Assembly: GCA_013349615.1 (NCBI GenBank)
Contig: DUZJ01000004.1
Span: 1-64,000 of the forward strand
Direction: 5' to 3'
From: Planctomycetota bacterium
GTDB lineage: Bacteria > Planctomycetota > Phycisphaerae > Sedimentisphaerales > Anaerobacaceae
Length of the DNA stretch: 64,000 nucleotides
Of the stretch, positions 1 to 7,677 are shown in pieces. The position numbers and the translations under genes are program-made. The notes beneath the pieces were generated by a model that did not search any database, was not told where the DNA came from, and saw nothing but the letters and a program-made list of their open reading frames with translations. Each line of letters opens with the position of its first letter. Positions within the stretch are counted from its first letter, which is position 1.

Positions 1-326
1 AGGATATTCAACCAATTATTTTCTTCACAAAGTTGATTCCTACAGACCGAGATAAGCGGCGGGTGGTGAGGAATTAATAAGTGAAAGTCAATCGTTAGAG
101 AAATTAAAGTTGTCCGCCTGCCCTATATTGGGCTGTGGCTGATTGATAATTGATGAATGATTCCGTCAAAAGGCGCCGGATTTCGTTCCGTCCAAGGAAG
201 GCCGGATCTTCGACAAACAGATGCCGGATATGCGACTTCGATATTGATTATTTCTCTGCGTTCTCCGCGGTTAAATCTTTTCGTGCCAATTCGTGAAAAC
301 CTGTCCTGAGCGAACCTGTCCTGCCT

Positions 327-360
327 GCCCCGGCCCAAATAGCCTTTATTTGGTGCGGGG
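327..360. repeat. Palindromic hairpin, variant of the GCACCAAT family
   Basis: The arms GCCCCGGCCCAAATA and TATTTGGTGCGGGG pair with about two mismatches around a 4-nt loop. The right arm resembles the arms of the elements at 4611-4672 and 50876-50921, so this may be a diverged copy of the same family. Confidence 0.45.
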
Positions 361-515
361 AGTTCTATCGAACGGGTCGAATGGATCCGTGGTTATATCT
401 CTATGTGCCTTGTGCCTTTTCGCGGCGCACTTTCTCTGTGCTCACCACTTGCTTCATCTATCCTAATCCAATAATAAGTCTTCCCACAATGCCCCTCATA
501 AACCTCATGCGAGGG

Positions 516-543
516 TTGCCAACGTGGAACAATATGCTATAAT
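516..543 (+). promoter_or_regulatory. Sigma70-type promoter of rho
   Basis: TTGCCA (516-521) and a perfect TATAAT (538-543) are separated by 16 nt, and a TG one base upstream makes an extended -10. Transcription would start near 550, giving a leader of about 50 nt before the ATG at 600. Confidence 0.6.
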
Positions 544-599
544 ACAGGCGTTTTCTTGTTCACCATCAATCTTTATGGAATTTCACAGGGAATATTTCG

Positions 600-1706
600 A
601 TGGCCGATACAACAACTGGAATACTTAAATGTGTCAGCAAACGGCAGTTTGCGGTCAGGACGGCCGACCGGTCTTATCGGGCGGGCCTGGCCGAAGTGAT
701 GGTCCACCCGGATTTAAATCGCCGACTTTCCCTCACCGAAGGAGCAGCCGTCACAGGTCAGGTCGAGCGAAAGAGAGGCGAATCAAGGTTGGTGTCAATC
801 GAGTCCCTGGGCGGCATGCAGCCGGAGGACTTTCTCAAACGCCCGCGATTTTCCAATCTGGTGGCAATCGACCCGCACGAACGATTTGACCTCGGCGCTT
901 GCGGCCTTGACAGCATGCGTATCGTAGACCTCATCGCACCGATTGGCAAGGGCACTCGCCAACTGATTGTCTCGCCGCCCAAGGCGGGAAAGACCATCCT
1001 GCTGGAACAGACAATCCAGGCGATTCGCCATTGTTCGGCCCAAAGCCGCATCATCGTGCTGTTGGTGGATGAGCGGCCTGAGGAAGTCACCCACTTTCGA
1101 AGGGTTGTGGAGGGCACCGAAGTCGTCGCCAGCACCAACGACCACGATGCCGACGAACACGCCGAGCTCGCAGAGCTGATACTTGCCCATGTACAAACAG
1201 AACTGGAATGCGGCCGTGAGGTCGTTCTGTTGATAGATAGTCTCACGCGGCTGGGAAGAGCGTTCAACAGCAGGACCAGGCGCCGAGATGCAAAACGCCG
1301 CCAGACTATGAGCGGCGGACTGGAAGCCGGCATACTGGAAGTACCACGTCGTCTGTTCGGACTGGCACGTAACATCGAAAACGGAGGCTCGGTCACTATC
1401 ATCGCAACGTGCCTGATTGATACCGGGTCGCGAATGGATCAACTGATATTCGAAGAGTTCAAGGGAACGGGCAACAGCGAGATTGTACTCGACCAGTCCC
1501 TGGCTGAGGCCAGGATTTTTCCTGCGATCAACATCCCCGCCAGCGGTACACGAAAGGAGACCAGGCTATACAGCTCGGACCATGCCGGCGGTTTGGCCAC
1601 GCTCCGCCGCGTTTTGTCAAGCTACGGGGCAAGGGGGGCCATGGACTCTCTTTTCAAGTTACTCAGGAAGTACCCGACAAACGAGGAGTTTCTGGAAGAA
1701 ATGTAA
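600..1706 (+). CDS. rho: Transcription termination factor Rho
   Basis: Rho is a hexameric RNA-dependent ATPase that ends transcription on untranslated RNA. The protein has 368 residues. The N-terminal ~90 residues form a short, diverged RNA-binding part ending in the family's 'RPRFSNLVAIDPHERF' junction. The ATPase core follows, with P-loop PPKAGKT, 'LLVDERPEEVT', the Walker B region 'VVLLIDSLTRLGRAFN' and the R-loop region 'MSGGLEAG'. The C-terminal part carries 'EIVLDQSLAEARIFPAINI'. It is shorter than the ~420-residue enterobacterial form because the N-terminal helix bundle is missing. It has its own promoter and appears monocistronic; the next gene converges on it. Confidence 0.93.
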   Translation: MADTTTGILKCVSKRQFAVRTADRSYRAGLAEVMVHPDLNRRLSLTEGAAVTGQVERKRGESRLVSIESLGGMQPEDFLKRPRFSNLVAIDPHERFDLGACGLDSMRIVDLIAPIGKGTRQLIVSPPKAGKTILLEQTIQAIRHCSAQSRIIVLLVDERPEEVTHFRRVVEGTEVVASTNDHDADEHAELAELILAHVQTELECGREVVLLIDSLTRLGRAFNSRTRRRDAKRRQTMSGGLEAGILEVPRRLFGLARNIENGGSVTIIATCLIDTGSRMDQLIFEEFKGTGNSEIVLDQSLAEARIFPAINIPASGTRKETRLYSSDHAGGLATLRRVLSSYGARGAMDSLFKLLRKYPTNEEFLEEM

Positions 1707-1791
1707 GGTGTCTGCCTGCCCCGTTTGGGGTAGATTTTCTGGGTCGGTAAAGCGAGGACAACCACTTATTAAAGGATGGATGCCCAGCTAA

Positions 1792-1890
1792 ATGGTGCGG
1801 AATATCGCACCCTACATGCCTATTGATTGTTTCTCTGAGCCTTCTGTGGCTAATTTTTCTTCGTGCCTTTGTGTCTTAGTGGCAATACTC
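1792..1890. repeat. Interspersed repeat with GTGCG-AATA-CGCAC hairpin (copy 1)
   Basis: The segment starts with a short stem-loop (GTGCGG AATA TCGCAC) followed by 'TATTGATTGTTTCTCTG' and 'CTTCTGTGGC'. The same order of motifs recurs at 52409-52495. Partial copies are visible at 225-280 and near 7546-7565. It overlaps no real gene and lies just downstream of the HIT gene's stop. Confidence 0.6.
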
Positions 1891-1892
1891 TT

Positions 1893-2402
1893 TTACAGAT
1901 TGGGCAGGTTATGTTCTTTGCTTACCTGTTTTAATTGCTCAAGAAGCTCAGTCAAACTCTGGCTGATGACATCGGTATCGCTGCAAACGGCCATAAAATT
2001 TGTGTCGCCGTCCCAGCGTGGGACAAGATGGATGTGGAAATGGTCGGGCAGGCCGGCGCCGGCGCATCGGCCGAAGTTCATCCCGACATTAAAGCCGTGC
2101 GGCTTTATCACCAGCGACAGGGCCTTTTGCGATTCACGGACTAATTTCATCAGTTCCAATAGTTCATCGTCGCTTGACATTTGGAGGTCGGGAATGTGCC
2201 GGAGAGGCGCTATAAGTAGATGGCCGTTGTTGTAGGGGTAGCGGTTCAGTATTACGATGCTTTTGGACGAGCGCCACAGCACAAAGTTTTTATCATCGTC
2301 GCCGGGGCTTTTGCAGGCTTGGCAGATAAAGCAATCGCCGCCTTTGTCAAGGCCCTGAATGTAATTGATTCGCCACGGCGCCCATAGATTTTTATTTTCC
2401 AA
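1893..2402 (-). CDS. HIT-family nucleotide hydrolase/transferase
   Basis: HIT (histidine triad) proteins act on nucleotide phosphoanhydrides or phosphoramidates such as Ap4A. The 169-residue product has the triad motif HFHIHLVPRW near residue 122, preceded by 'NRYPYNNGHLLIAP' typical of the Ap4A phosphorylase-like branch. The N-terminal 'LWAPWRINYIQG' and a CxxC pair (FICQAC) are also typical of that branch and suggest a bound zinc. The only usable start is TTG at 2402, with GAGG about ten bases upstream. It is convergent with rho and probably monocistronic. The exact substrate cannot be told from sequence. Confidence 0.88.
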   Translation of the reverse strand: MENKNLWAPWRINYIQGLDKGGDCFICQACKSPGDDDKNFVLWRSSKSIVILNRYPYNNGHLLIAPLRHIPDLQMSSDDELLELMKLVRESQKALSLVIKPHGFNVGMNFGRCAGAGLPDHFHIHLVPRWDGDTNFMAVCSDTDVISQSLTELLEQLKQVSKEHNLPNL

Positions 2403-2428
2403 TCTCCAATTACCTCACCAGATACCAA

Positions 2429-3427
2429 TCAATTGATAAGCTGCATAGTAATTTTTTGTTCGATAGTTATTTGTGGACTTGGCCCAAGAGGACCCGGTAG
2501 AACGGCATTCAATCGAATCTGGTACTGCTGATTGTATTGCTCTGTTCGGCCGGCGTCCATATTAAACAGTTCCTCGCCTTGACCTTCCAGACCGAGGACC
2601 GGATAACCTCTGAAGAAGCCAAACGTACCGGCCATTTGGAAGCTGCCTGAATAAGGCATTGGCCAGCCAGGTGGAGGTGATTTGGCCAGAGAATAGGAGC
2701 TTTTTATCACCGCGAGCCGACCTTTTTCGGTTTCGCGAATCTCATCGAGCGTATAGGTAACATTTCTTGCCTGCTGCATCACCATCGGAGTAGGTACAAG
2801 GAGCTTGGAACTCCAGCTCTGCCCGACAGAAACGCCATCGGTGGGTTTTTCTATACTGGAAATCGAATCCCACAGGAACCGTTGGGTGGCGATAAAATCC
2901 GCTATCATATCAGGTTCTTTAATTCGACCTCCTCTTGTGCTTTTCCGGAAGGCTTGTTCACCAATCTGGCTGATTAAATCATCTAATTGCGAATAATCTT
3001 CAATTTTGCCCGTAGCGTTTATTTTTAGCGTGAAAGATTTGTTGGGAAGGTGTTCTACGGCGTCCTTCTTTGCAGCTCGTGCGCTTCGGCCTGTTCGCTT
3101 GACTTGTACTGATTCGCAGGTTGCCTTGATAGTTGTAAGACCGTAGGGGTCTATTTCAATTGGCGTGTACGTGACAACCATTTCCATTGACTCGGTGGTT
3201 TTGTCGACATTGTCCTGGCCGGGTTTGGACCTGCTTTTTGTCGGGTCCCAATCAAGGGCAATATCTCTGCTGGTTATAAACCTGTATCGCAGGCTCCGAC
3301 CTTCCTGGAAATCTACAGTTAACAGCTCTTTTCCCTTCTTTAGCCCTTCTTTTTGCTCAACAGGCTTTTCGCATCCTGCGAGAATACTCAGGACGACGGC
3401 TGTGACAATGATTAGTACAGTTCTCAT
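2429..3427 (-). CDS. Lipoprotein, DUF6263-like
   Basis: This is a predicted exported lipoprotein of 332 residues. It starts with a signal peptide ending in the lipobox LAGC, so it should be anchored to a membrane by the cysteine near residue 19. The rest is soluble and beta-rich. The ATG at 3427 is preferred over the in-frame TTG at 3442 because AAAGGAG lies five bases before it. The body resembles the DUF6263 family, whose function is unknown: measured-quantity-like strands such as 'GQSWSSKLLVP', 'LDEIRETEKGRLAVI' and 'FNMDAGRTEQYNQQY'. It shares this organisation with the next upstream gene, so the two look like paralogues. Confidence 0.75.
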   Translation of the reverse strand: MRTVLIIVTAVVLSILAGCEKPVEQKEGLKKGKELLTVDFQEGRSLRYRFITSRDIALDWDPTKSRSKPGQDNVDKTTESMEMVVTYTPIEIDPYGLTTIKATCESVQVKRTGRSARAAKKDAVEHLPNKSFTLKINATGKIEDYSQLDDLISQIGEQAFRKSTRGGRIKEPDMIADFIATQRFLWDSISSIEKPTDGVSVGQSWSSKLLVPTPMVMQQARNVTYTLDEIRETEKGRLAVIKSSYSLAKSPPPGWPMPYSGSFQMAGTFGFFRGYPVLGLEGQGEELFNMDAGRTEQYNQQYQIRLNAVLPGPLGPSPQITIEQKITMQLIN

Positions 3428-3495
3428 CTTTACTCCTTTCAAATGAGTTCGTAGATTGGTAATTGGTAACTATTTAACCAGTTACCAAACTGTTT

Positions 3496-4572
3496 TTAAT
3501 CAGTTTTTTCGAGACGGTAAAGGCGAACGGCGGTCATCTTCAAGACGGCAGGTTCTTTGTCGGTTTGCTGGCCGGCCATTGGTTCGACGGCAATCCATTC
3601 CGACTCCAGTTTTTCAAAACAATTCCCGACTTTGCCGGTATTCAAATCCAACTGTAGTTGGCCCGTAAATGTTTCGGTATTATCGAACATTTTCGAAAAG
3701 CTGCTTACTGTTTGTTGCTGGTGGAGCTGCTCTGCCATCTCTGTTGTGGGAGCAGCCTTCATCTCGACGACGGCAACGCGTCGACTACCTGCTTGTTTGA
3801 CTTCTTTTAGTGTATAAATTCTTTCGTATGATTTCGAACCCATCAGTCCGAATGAAAAGGTCTTTAAGCCGTTCCAGTTGTCACCCGTTCGTAATCGTTT
3901 TTTGTCGGCAGCGGGCATTGCCGGAATTGTGTGACGCTCCTTGATCGCATCCGGTGAAAGCAGCGCTAAAGCTGTTTTGTCGGCAGAGGAAACGCCCCTG
4001 AGCGCAGCTTGCGCCTGGCTTACGTCTATGACCTTTGAAACCTGCCCGGCAGGCGTGATTTCTATAGTATAACTTTGACCGATTAGCTTTGCTAAAAAGT
4101 GGCTTTGGTCCTTGGCTCTGGAACTGTCGAAGTCCAACGCAGGATTGTCCTTAATTATAGAGAGATACTTTAGGGCCTCGATTGTAATCTTTGCAACGGC
4201 ATTGCCATTGTCCTCGACGCTTTGTATCTGCCGGGCAAACGTTATTTCGACGCTGCTGCTGGTCTGCCCGCCCTTGAAGGCCCCCTCGTTCGGCAAAGGC
4301 CCCTCCCATCTAATGCTGCGCTGTGCCTGGATTGTGGACTTATAAGTTGTCGAATCCCCGGCCACAAACTTCAACGCCAGCTCCACGGCCGGCTTTTCTT
4401 TTCCCGGCTTGACTTCAGGTTTGGCTTCTTCTGCCACGACCTTTGGTTTTTCCTCTTCCGGCTTGATTTGTGGTTTGGCAGTTTCTTTTGCTTCGCGAGC
4501 ACAACCCGCCGTCAAGAGCATCGAACAAATCACAATAACTTCCAGGCATCTGAAAATTTTCTTTAGTATCAT
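3496..4572 (-). CDS. Lipoprotein, DUF6263-like paralogue
   Basis: The protein has 358 residues with a lipobox (LTAGC) at about residues 20-24. A charged Lys/Glu/Pro-rich linker (residues ~27-65, several 'KPEEEKPKV'-like units) follows and probably spans the periplasm or envelope. The C-terminal ~290 residues align in layout with the downstream gene: a central 'ITPAGQVSKVIDVSQ' matches 'INATGKIEDYSQ' there, and 'LNTGKVGNCFEKLESEW' is near the end. AAGGAG seven bases before the ATG supports the start. About 70 bp separate it from the downstream paralogue, consistent with one transcript. Function is unknown. Confidence 0.75.
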   Translation of the reverse strand: MILKKIFRCLEVIVICSMLLTAGCAREAKETAKPQIKPEEEKPKVVAEEAKPEVKPGKEKPAVELALKFVAGDSTTYKSTIQAQRSIRWEGPLPNEGAFKGGQTSSSVEITFARQIQSVEDNGNAVAKITIEALKYLSIIKDNPALDFDSSRAKDQSHFLAKLIGQSYTIEITPAGQVSKVIDVSQAQAALRGVSSADKTALALLSPDAIKERHTIPAMPAADKKRLRTGDNWNGLKTFSFGLMGSKSYERIYTLKEVKQAGSRRVAVVEMKAAPTTEMAEQLHQQQTVSSFSKMFDNTETFTGQLQLDLNTGKVGNCFEKLESEWIAVEPMAGQQTDKEPAVLKMTAVRLYRLEKTD

Positions 4573-5155
4573 CGTTTAGTCTCCTTAAAAAATCTTTAAT
4601 TTTGTCCCGCACCAATCGAGCTTAGGACTTCGACGGTGAGCTTAGTCGAACCGCTCACGCCTAATTGGTGCGGTATCGAACACTGAGAAACCAATCAGGC
4701 TGTAATTATACGTTCTGTCTCTGCCAAGACAACAAAATTTTCTTTATCCCGGATTTTGCCCCCATTATAGTGAGATAATGCTTTGCTATCCCACAGGGTA
4801 AACTCACGGAGTAAACAAATTTAACGGATTTTTTGCCACAGATTAGCACGTTTTTTGTCTTTGCCTTTTCCCTTCTTTTGTGGTATTTTCTGTGACTAAA
4901 TGCGTGATGTGGACATCTTGAAGAGTGCAGCGGAATATGAGATAGGAAAATTGTTTGGTGGTAATTGCGGATTTTGGGAATAATGGCGGGATATGAAAAA
5001 GACGTTGGCACATTTGCCGAATACGGTCAAAAACTGCACAAAGTTACAGAAAGAATTTTTAAACCTAAAATAGAAAGTTTTGTTTAATAATGTGTTAAAG
5101 TCAAGGAATCAATGGCAAAGAATTTAATTCAGCAGCAATCTTTAAAGGGCGTTAA
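4573..5155. other. Intergenic region, no convincing gene
   Basis: Apart from the palindromic element at 4611-4672, this region is AT-rich and I see no gene. A 101-codon minus-strand frame (4706-5011) has no ribosome-binding site and unusual composition, so it is not called. Confidence 0.6.
4611..4672. repeat. Palindromic element, GCACCAAT family (long copy)
   Basis: The outer arms 'GCACCAATCGAGCTTAG' and 'CCTAATTGGTGC' flank an internal segment of about 33 nt that is itself partly self-complementary. A shorter copy with the same ends lies at 50876-50921, and a diverged one at 327-360. Confidence 0.6.
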
Positions 5156-6037
5156 ATGAAAAATTTCACGGAACAACTTTTTGGTGGTAGCTGGACAGAG
5201 AAAAAACTCGAAATTCTAAAGAAATATCTCGATGCTTACAATACAGCGCTAAAAAAACAACCTTTCCTAAGGGTATACATAGATGCATTTGCAGGAACGG
5301 GATACCGCCAGCAACAAAAACGTCAATACAATATTCAGGGGATCTTCGAAGAGTTGGAGCAAGAAGAATCAAAGAATTTTCTTAAGGGATCGGCAAAATT
5401 GGCCCTCGAAGCGAGACCATCATTCCATAGATATATCTTCATTGAAAGTGATAAAAACAAAATCGATGAGTTGGAAAAATTGCAAAAGGAACATCCGGAA
5501 AAAGCACATAAAATTGAAATAGAACAAAGCGATGCCAATGAATTTATCCAAAATTATTGTGATAATGAGGATTGGACAAATACACGGGCAGTTTTATTTC
5601 TTGATCCCTTTGCTACAGAAGTCGAATGGCCAACAATTGAGGCTGTCGCAAAAACCCAATGTATTGATGTTTGGATACTTTTTCCACTTATGGCAGTCAA
5701 TAGACTATTAGCAAAAGACCCGAAAAAAATTTCATATGACCGCTTAAATAGAATCTTCGGAATAGAAGATTGGTTTGAGAATTTTTATAAAACTCGAACT
5801 TTAGATGACATCTTTGGTCAACCAGTTGATATAATAATTAAGGCCTGCAACTTCGATAGAATTGGAAATTTTTATAAAAACAGATTAAGAACTATATTCT
5901 CTGGAGTGGCAGAAAATACTAAGGTATTCTATAATAGTCGCAGAAGTGCTTTATTTCAATTGTTCTTTGCTGTTGGAAATACCAAGGGAGCGCCCATTGC
6001 CATTAGAATTGCAGAACACTTAATGAGGAATATCTAA
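5156..6037 (+). CDS. tcmP: Three-Cys-motif partner protein TcmP
   Basis: TcmP proteins are known as obligate neighbours of a three-Cys-motif protein; their biochemical role is not established. This 293-residue copy opens with the family's 'W..KL.ILKKYLDAYN' segment. Its fold looks like a SAM-dependent methyltransferase: 'YIDAFAGTG' at residues 41-49 (motif I-like), acidic 'FIESDK' at 95-100, 'QSDANEF' at 124-130 and 'LFLDPFATEVEW' at 147-158 (motif IV-like). The methyltransferase reading is my inference from these motifs. The stop codon directly abuts the next gene's ATG (TAAATG), so the pair should be co-translated. Codon use is clearly more AT-rich than in rho or ilvD, which points to acquisition by transfer. 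Confidence 0.82.
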   Translation: MKNFTEQLFGGSWTEKKLEILKKYLDAYNTALKKQPFLRVYIDAFAGTGYRQQQKRQYNIQGIFEELEQEESKNFLKGSAKLALEARPSFHRYIFIESDKNKIDELEKLQKEHPEKAHKIEIEQSDANEFIQNYCDNEDWTNTRAVLFLDPFATEVEWPTIEAVAKTQCIDVWILFPLMAVNRLLAKDPKKISYDRLNRIFGIEDWFENFYKTRTLDDIFGQPVDIIIKACNFDRIGNFYKNRLRTIFSGVAENTKVFYNSRRSALFQLFFAVGNTKGAPIAIRIAEHLMRNI

Positions 6038-6769
6038 ATGGGAATCGATTCCAAAATAGAATGGACTGAATCGACGTGGAATCCGGTAACGGGTTGTACA
6101 AAAATAAGCTCCGGCTGCCTTAATTGCTACGCCGAGCGGATGGCTTTGCGCTTAAAAGCAATGGGGCAAAAAAATTATCGTAATGGTTTTAAGGTCACAT
6201 GTCACCAGCATACACTTGATATCCCTCTGAAATGGAAAAAGCCGCAGATGGTTTTTGTTAATTCAATGAGCGACCTTTTTCATAAAGATGTACCGGATGA
6301 TTTTGTTCTGGACATTTTTTCCACGATGCGACAAGCACAACAACATCAATATCAAATTCTGACTAAAAGAGTTGAAAGATTAGCAGAATTGTCGCCTGAA
6401 CTATCCTGGCTGGAAAATATATGGATGGGTGTTACCGTTGAATCTGCGGATTATAAATGCCGGATTGATTACCTGAGGTACACGGGAGCTAATATTAAAT
6501 TCTTATCGCTTGAGCCGTTGTTAGGTGATTTAGGAGAACTTAATCTCGATGAGATTGACTGGGTAATTGTTGGTGGAGAATCTGGGCCTGGAGCAAGACC
6601 GATAGAAATCGGCTGGGTCAGGAATATAAGGGAACAATGCCTTGCCCAAAATGTACCTTTTTTCTTTAAGCAATGGGGTGGAGTCAATAAGAAGAAAAAC
6701 GGACGGATGCTTGATGGTCAAACTTGGGATAATATGCCTGAATTGGATAATAAGTTCTCTCTTGCCTGA
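6038..6769 (+). CDS. Three-Cys-motif protein, phage Gp37/Gp68 (DUF5131) family
   Basis: The 243-residue protein begins '[14 protein letters not shown]' and carries the three cysteines C20, C27 and C30 (Cx6CxxC). This arrangement is reminiscent of an iron-sulfur ligand set and is characteristic of the Gp37/Gp68 family found in phages and bacteria. Other family hallmarks are '[11 protein letters not shown]' (~69-79), 'LTKR' (~108), 'GVTVE' (~130), 'FLSLEPLLG' (~153) and '[14 protein letters not shown]' (~172). A radical-SAM-like TIM barrel is the usual interpretation, but the activity is unproven. It is paired with tcmP at zero spacing and shares its AT-rich composition. Confidence 0.85.
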   Translation: MGIDSKIEWTESTWNPVTGCTKISSGCLNCYAERMALRLKAMGQKNYRNGFKVTCHQHTLDIPLKWKKPQMVFVNSMSDLFHKDVPDDFVLDIFSTMRQAQQHQYQILTKRVERLAELSPELSWLENIWMGVTVESADYKCRIDYLRYTGANIKFLSLEPLLGDLGELNLDEIDWVIVGGESGPGARPIEIGWVRNIREQCLAQNVPFFFKQWGGVNKKKNGRMLDGQTWDNMPELDNKFSLA

Positions 6770-6826
6770 TTTGATTTCCCACCTCTTCCCCGATCCCCGT
6801 CAAAAACAATTTCTCTTTAATCTGTT

Positions 6827-6870
6827 TACCCCGTTAGAAACGTGCCTTCTGTCTTCTAATGGGGCGTTAA
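6827..6870. repeat. CCCCGTTAGAAA inverted-repeat mini-element (copy 1)
   Basis: The left arm ACCCCGTTAGAAA and right arm CTTCTAATGGGGC pair with few mismatches around a loop of about 15 nt. The same arms occur at 34249-34313, 50544-50610 and, diverged, 30362-30402. Confidence 0.6.
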
Positions 6871-7116
6871 AATAGATAAAATGCGCAACCAAAAGCGCAC
6901 ATAGTAACCGGCCAAATCTGAAAAAAATAAAAAAATTTTATCTGCTTTCCTATCATCGAGTTACGAGAATCCGGCATCAAAAATCGGGGTGTTTTTTCGC
7001 ATCAAACGCGCACATTCGTGCATTTATAGAGGACCGTCTTTTTTTAAGCCGGCAAATACGCAAGGAGTTTACCCGCCGTTCGTGTGGCGAGAACTACGAA
7101 CTATGAACAATGAACT

Positions 7117-7420
7117 ACTCATGAGCATCGAGAATCCAACTTTAGCTCACTTTAGGCACTTTAGCTCACTTTTCACTAATTTCCCCTCTACAACTGTAGA
7201 GAGCGCACTACAAATCGCTCATTTTATGCAAAACAAACCCAATTTCCGAAATGCCCAAATGAACGTAAATATGGTATTATCAAAGGATTACGAAGATAAG
7301 ACACTTGGTGAACGTGGGAAAAACAAACCCAATTCAAAGCCAAAACAAACCCAATCAAACCCAATTAAAGCCAATAAAATGCCAAAACAAAGCCAAAACA
7401 AAGCCAAACAAACCCAATTT
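7117..7420. repeat. Long interspersed repeat (copy A), upstream of ilvD
   Basis: The element begins 'ACTCATGAGCATCGAGAATCC', followed by a 'TTTAGGCACTTTAGCTCACTTTTCACTAATTTC' block. A small stem-loop (CTCTACA-AC-TGTAGAG) and a conserved 'CGCTCATTTTATGC' segment come next. It ends in an A/C-rich tract of short 'AAACCCAAT'/'AAAGCCAA' units. Copy B at 52781-53119 is nearly identical over most of this length. Both lie on the same strand as, and shortly upstream of, a metabolic gene. Confidence 0.85.
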
Positions 7421-7677
7421 CAAAGGAAAAAAATGCTGCTGCGTTTGACGTTTAACGGCCGGCGTAACTCGTTTGGTTACTACGCCGACAAAATAGAAGC
7501 TCCCAGGGCAGGAGCCTGTCCGCCTACGGTGGAACCGGGCGGCTATGAAATATCGCACTCTACATTCTGTCTTTCCAAAGATAGCCAATTGTTCTTTATT
7601 TATCTTTGGTTATCAGCTAAAATCCAGGTTTTGGACTTTCAAGTTACTTCGAGAACCATTTTTGGAGAATTCAAATT

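Larger units (their letters stand above)
1..599. other. Gene-free leader region with repeat remnants
   Basis: I see no convincing gene here; the one short minus-strand reading frame (123-338) looks like translated repeat. The stretch holds fragments of sequences found elsewhere in the window: a 'TGATTATTTCTCTGCG' segment near 245, a 'CCTGTCCTGAGCG' segment near 301, and a hairpin at 327-360. The rho promoter lies at its right end. Confidence 0.6.
6770..7677. other. Repeat-rich spacer upstream of ilvD
   Basis: A 230-codon open frame covers 6989-7681, but it is assembled from repeats with no family resemblance, so I do not call it a gene. The spacer holds a CCCCGTTAGAAA mini-element (6827-6870), the long interspersed repeat (7117-7420), an imperfect inverted repeat around 7460-7486, and a fragment of the GTGCG hairpin repeat near 7550. 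The ilvD ribosome-binding site lies at the end (GGAG near 7663). Confidence 0.6.

Noticed and set aside
758-1442. Two long minus-strand frames opposite rho
   Set aside because: They mirror the rho codons and have no homology signs. Rho is unmistakable on the plus strand.
1711-1735. Terminator after rho (CCCC-GTTT-GGGG)
   Set aside because: The stem is only four base pairs and the motif resembles a 'GTCCGCCTGCCC' repeat seen near 110 and 52507, so termination is doubtful.
4706-5011. 101-codon minus-strand frame before tcmP
   Set aside because: No ribosome-binding site, no recognisable motif and unusual composition.
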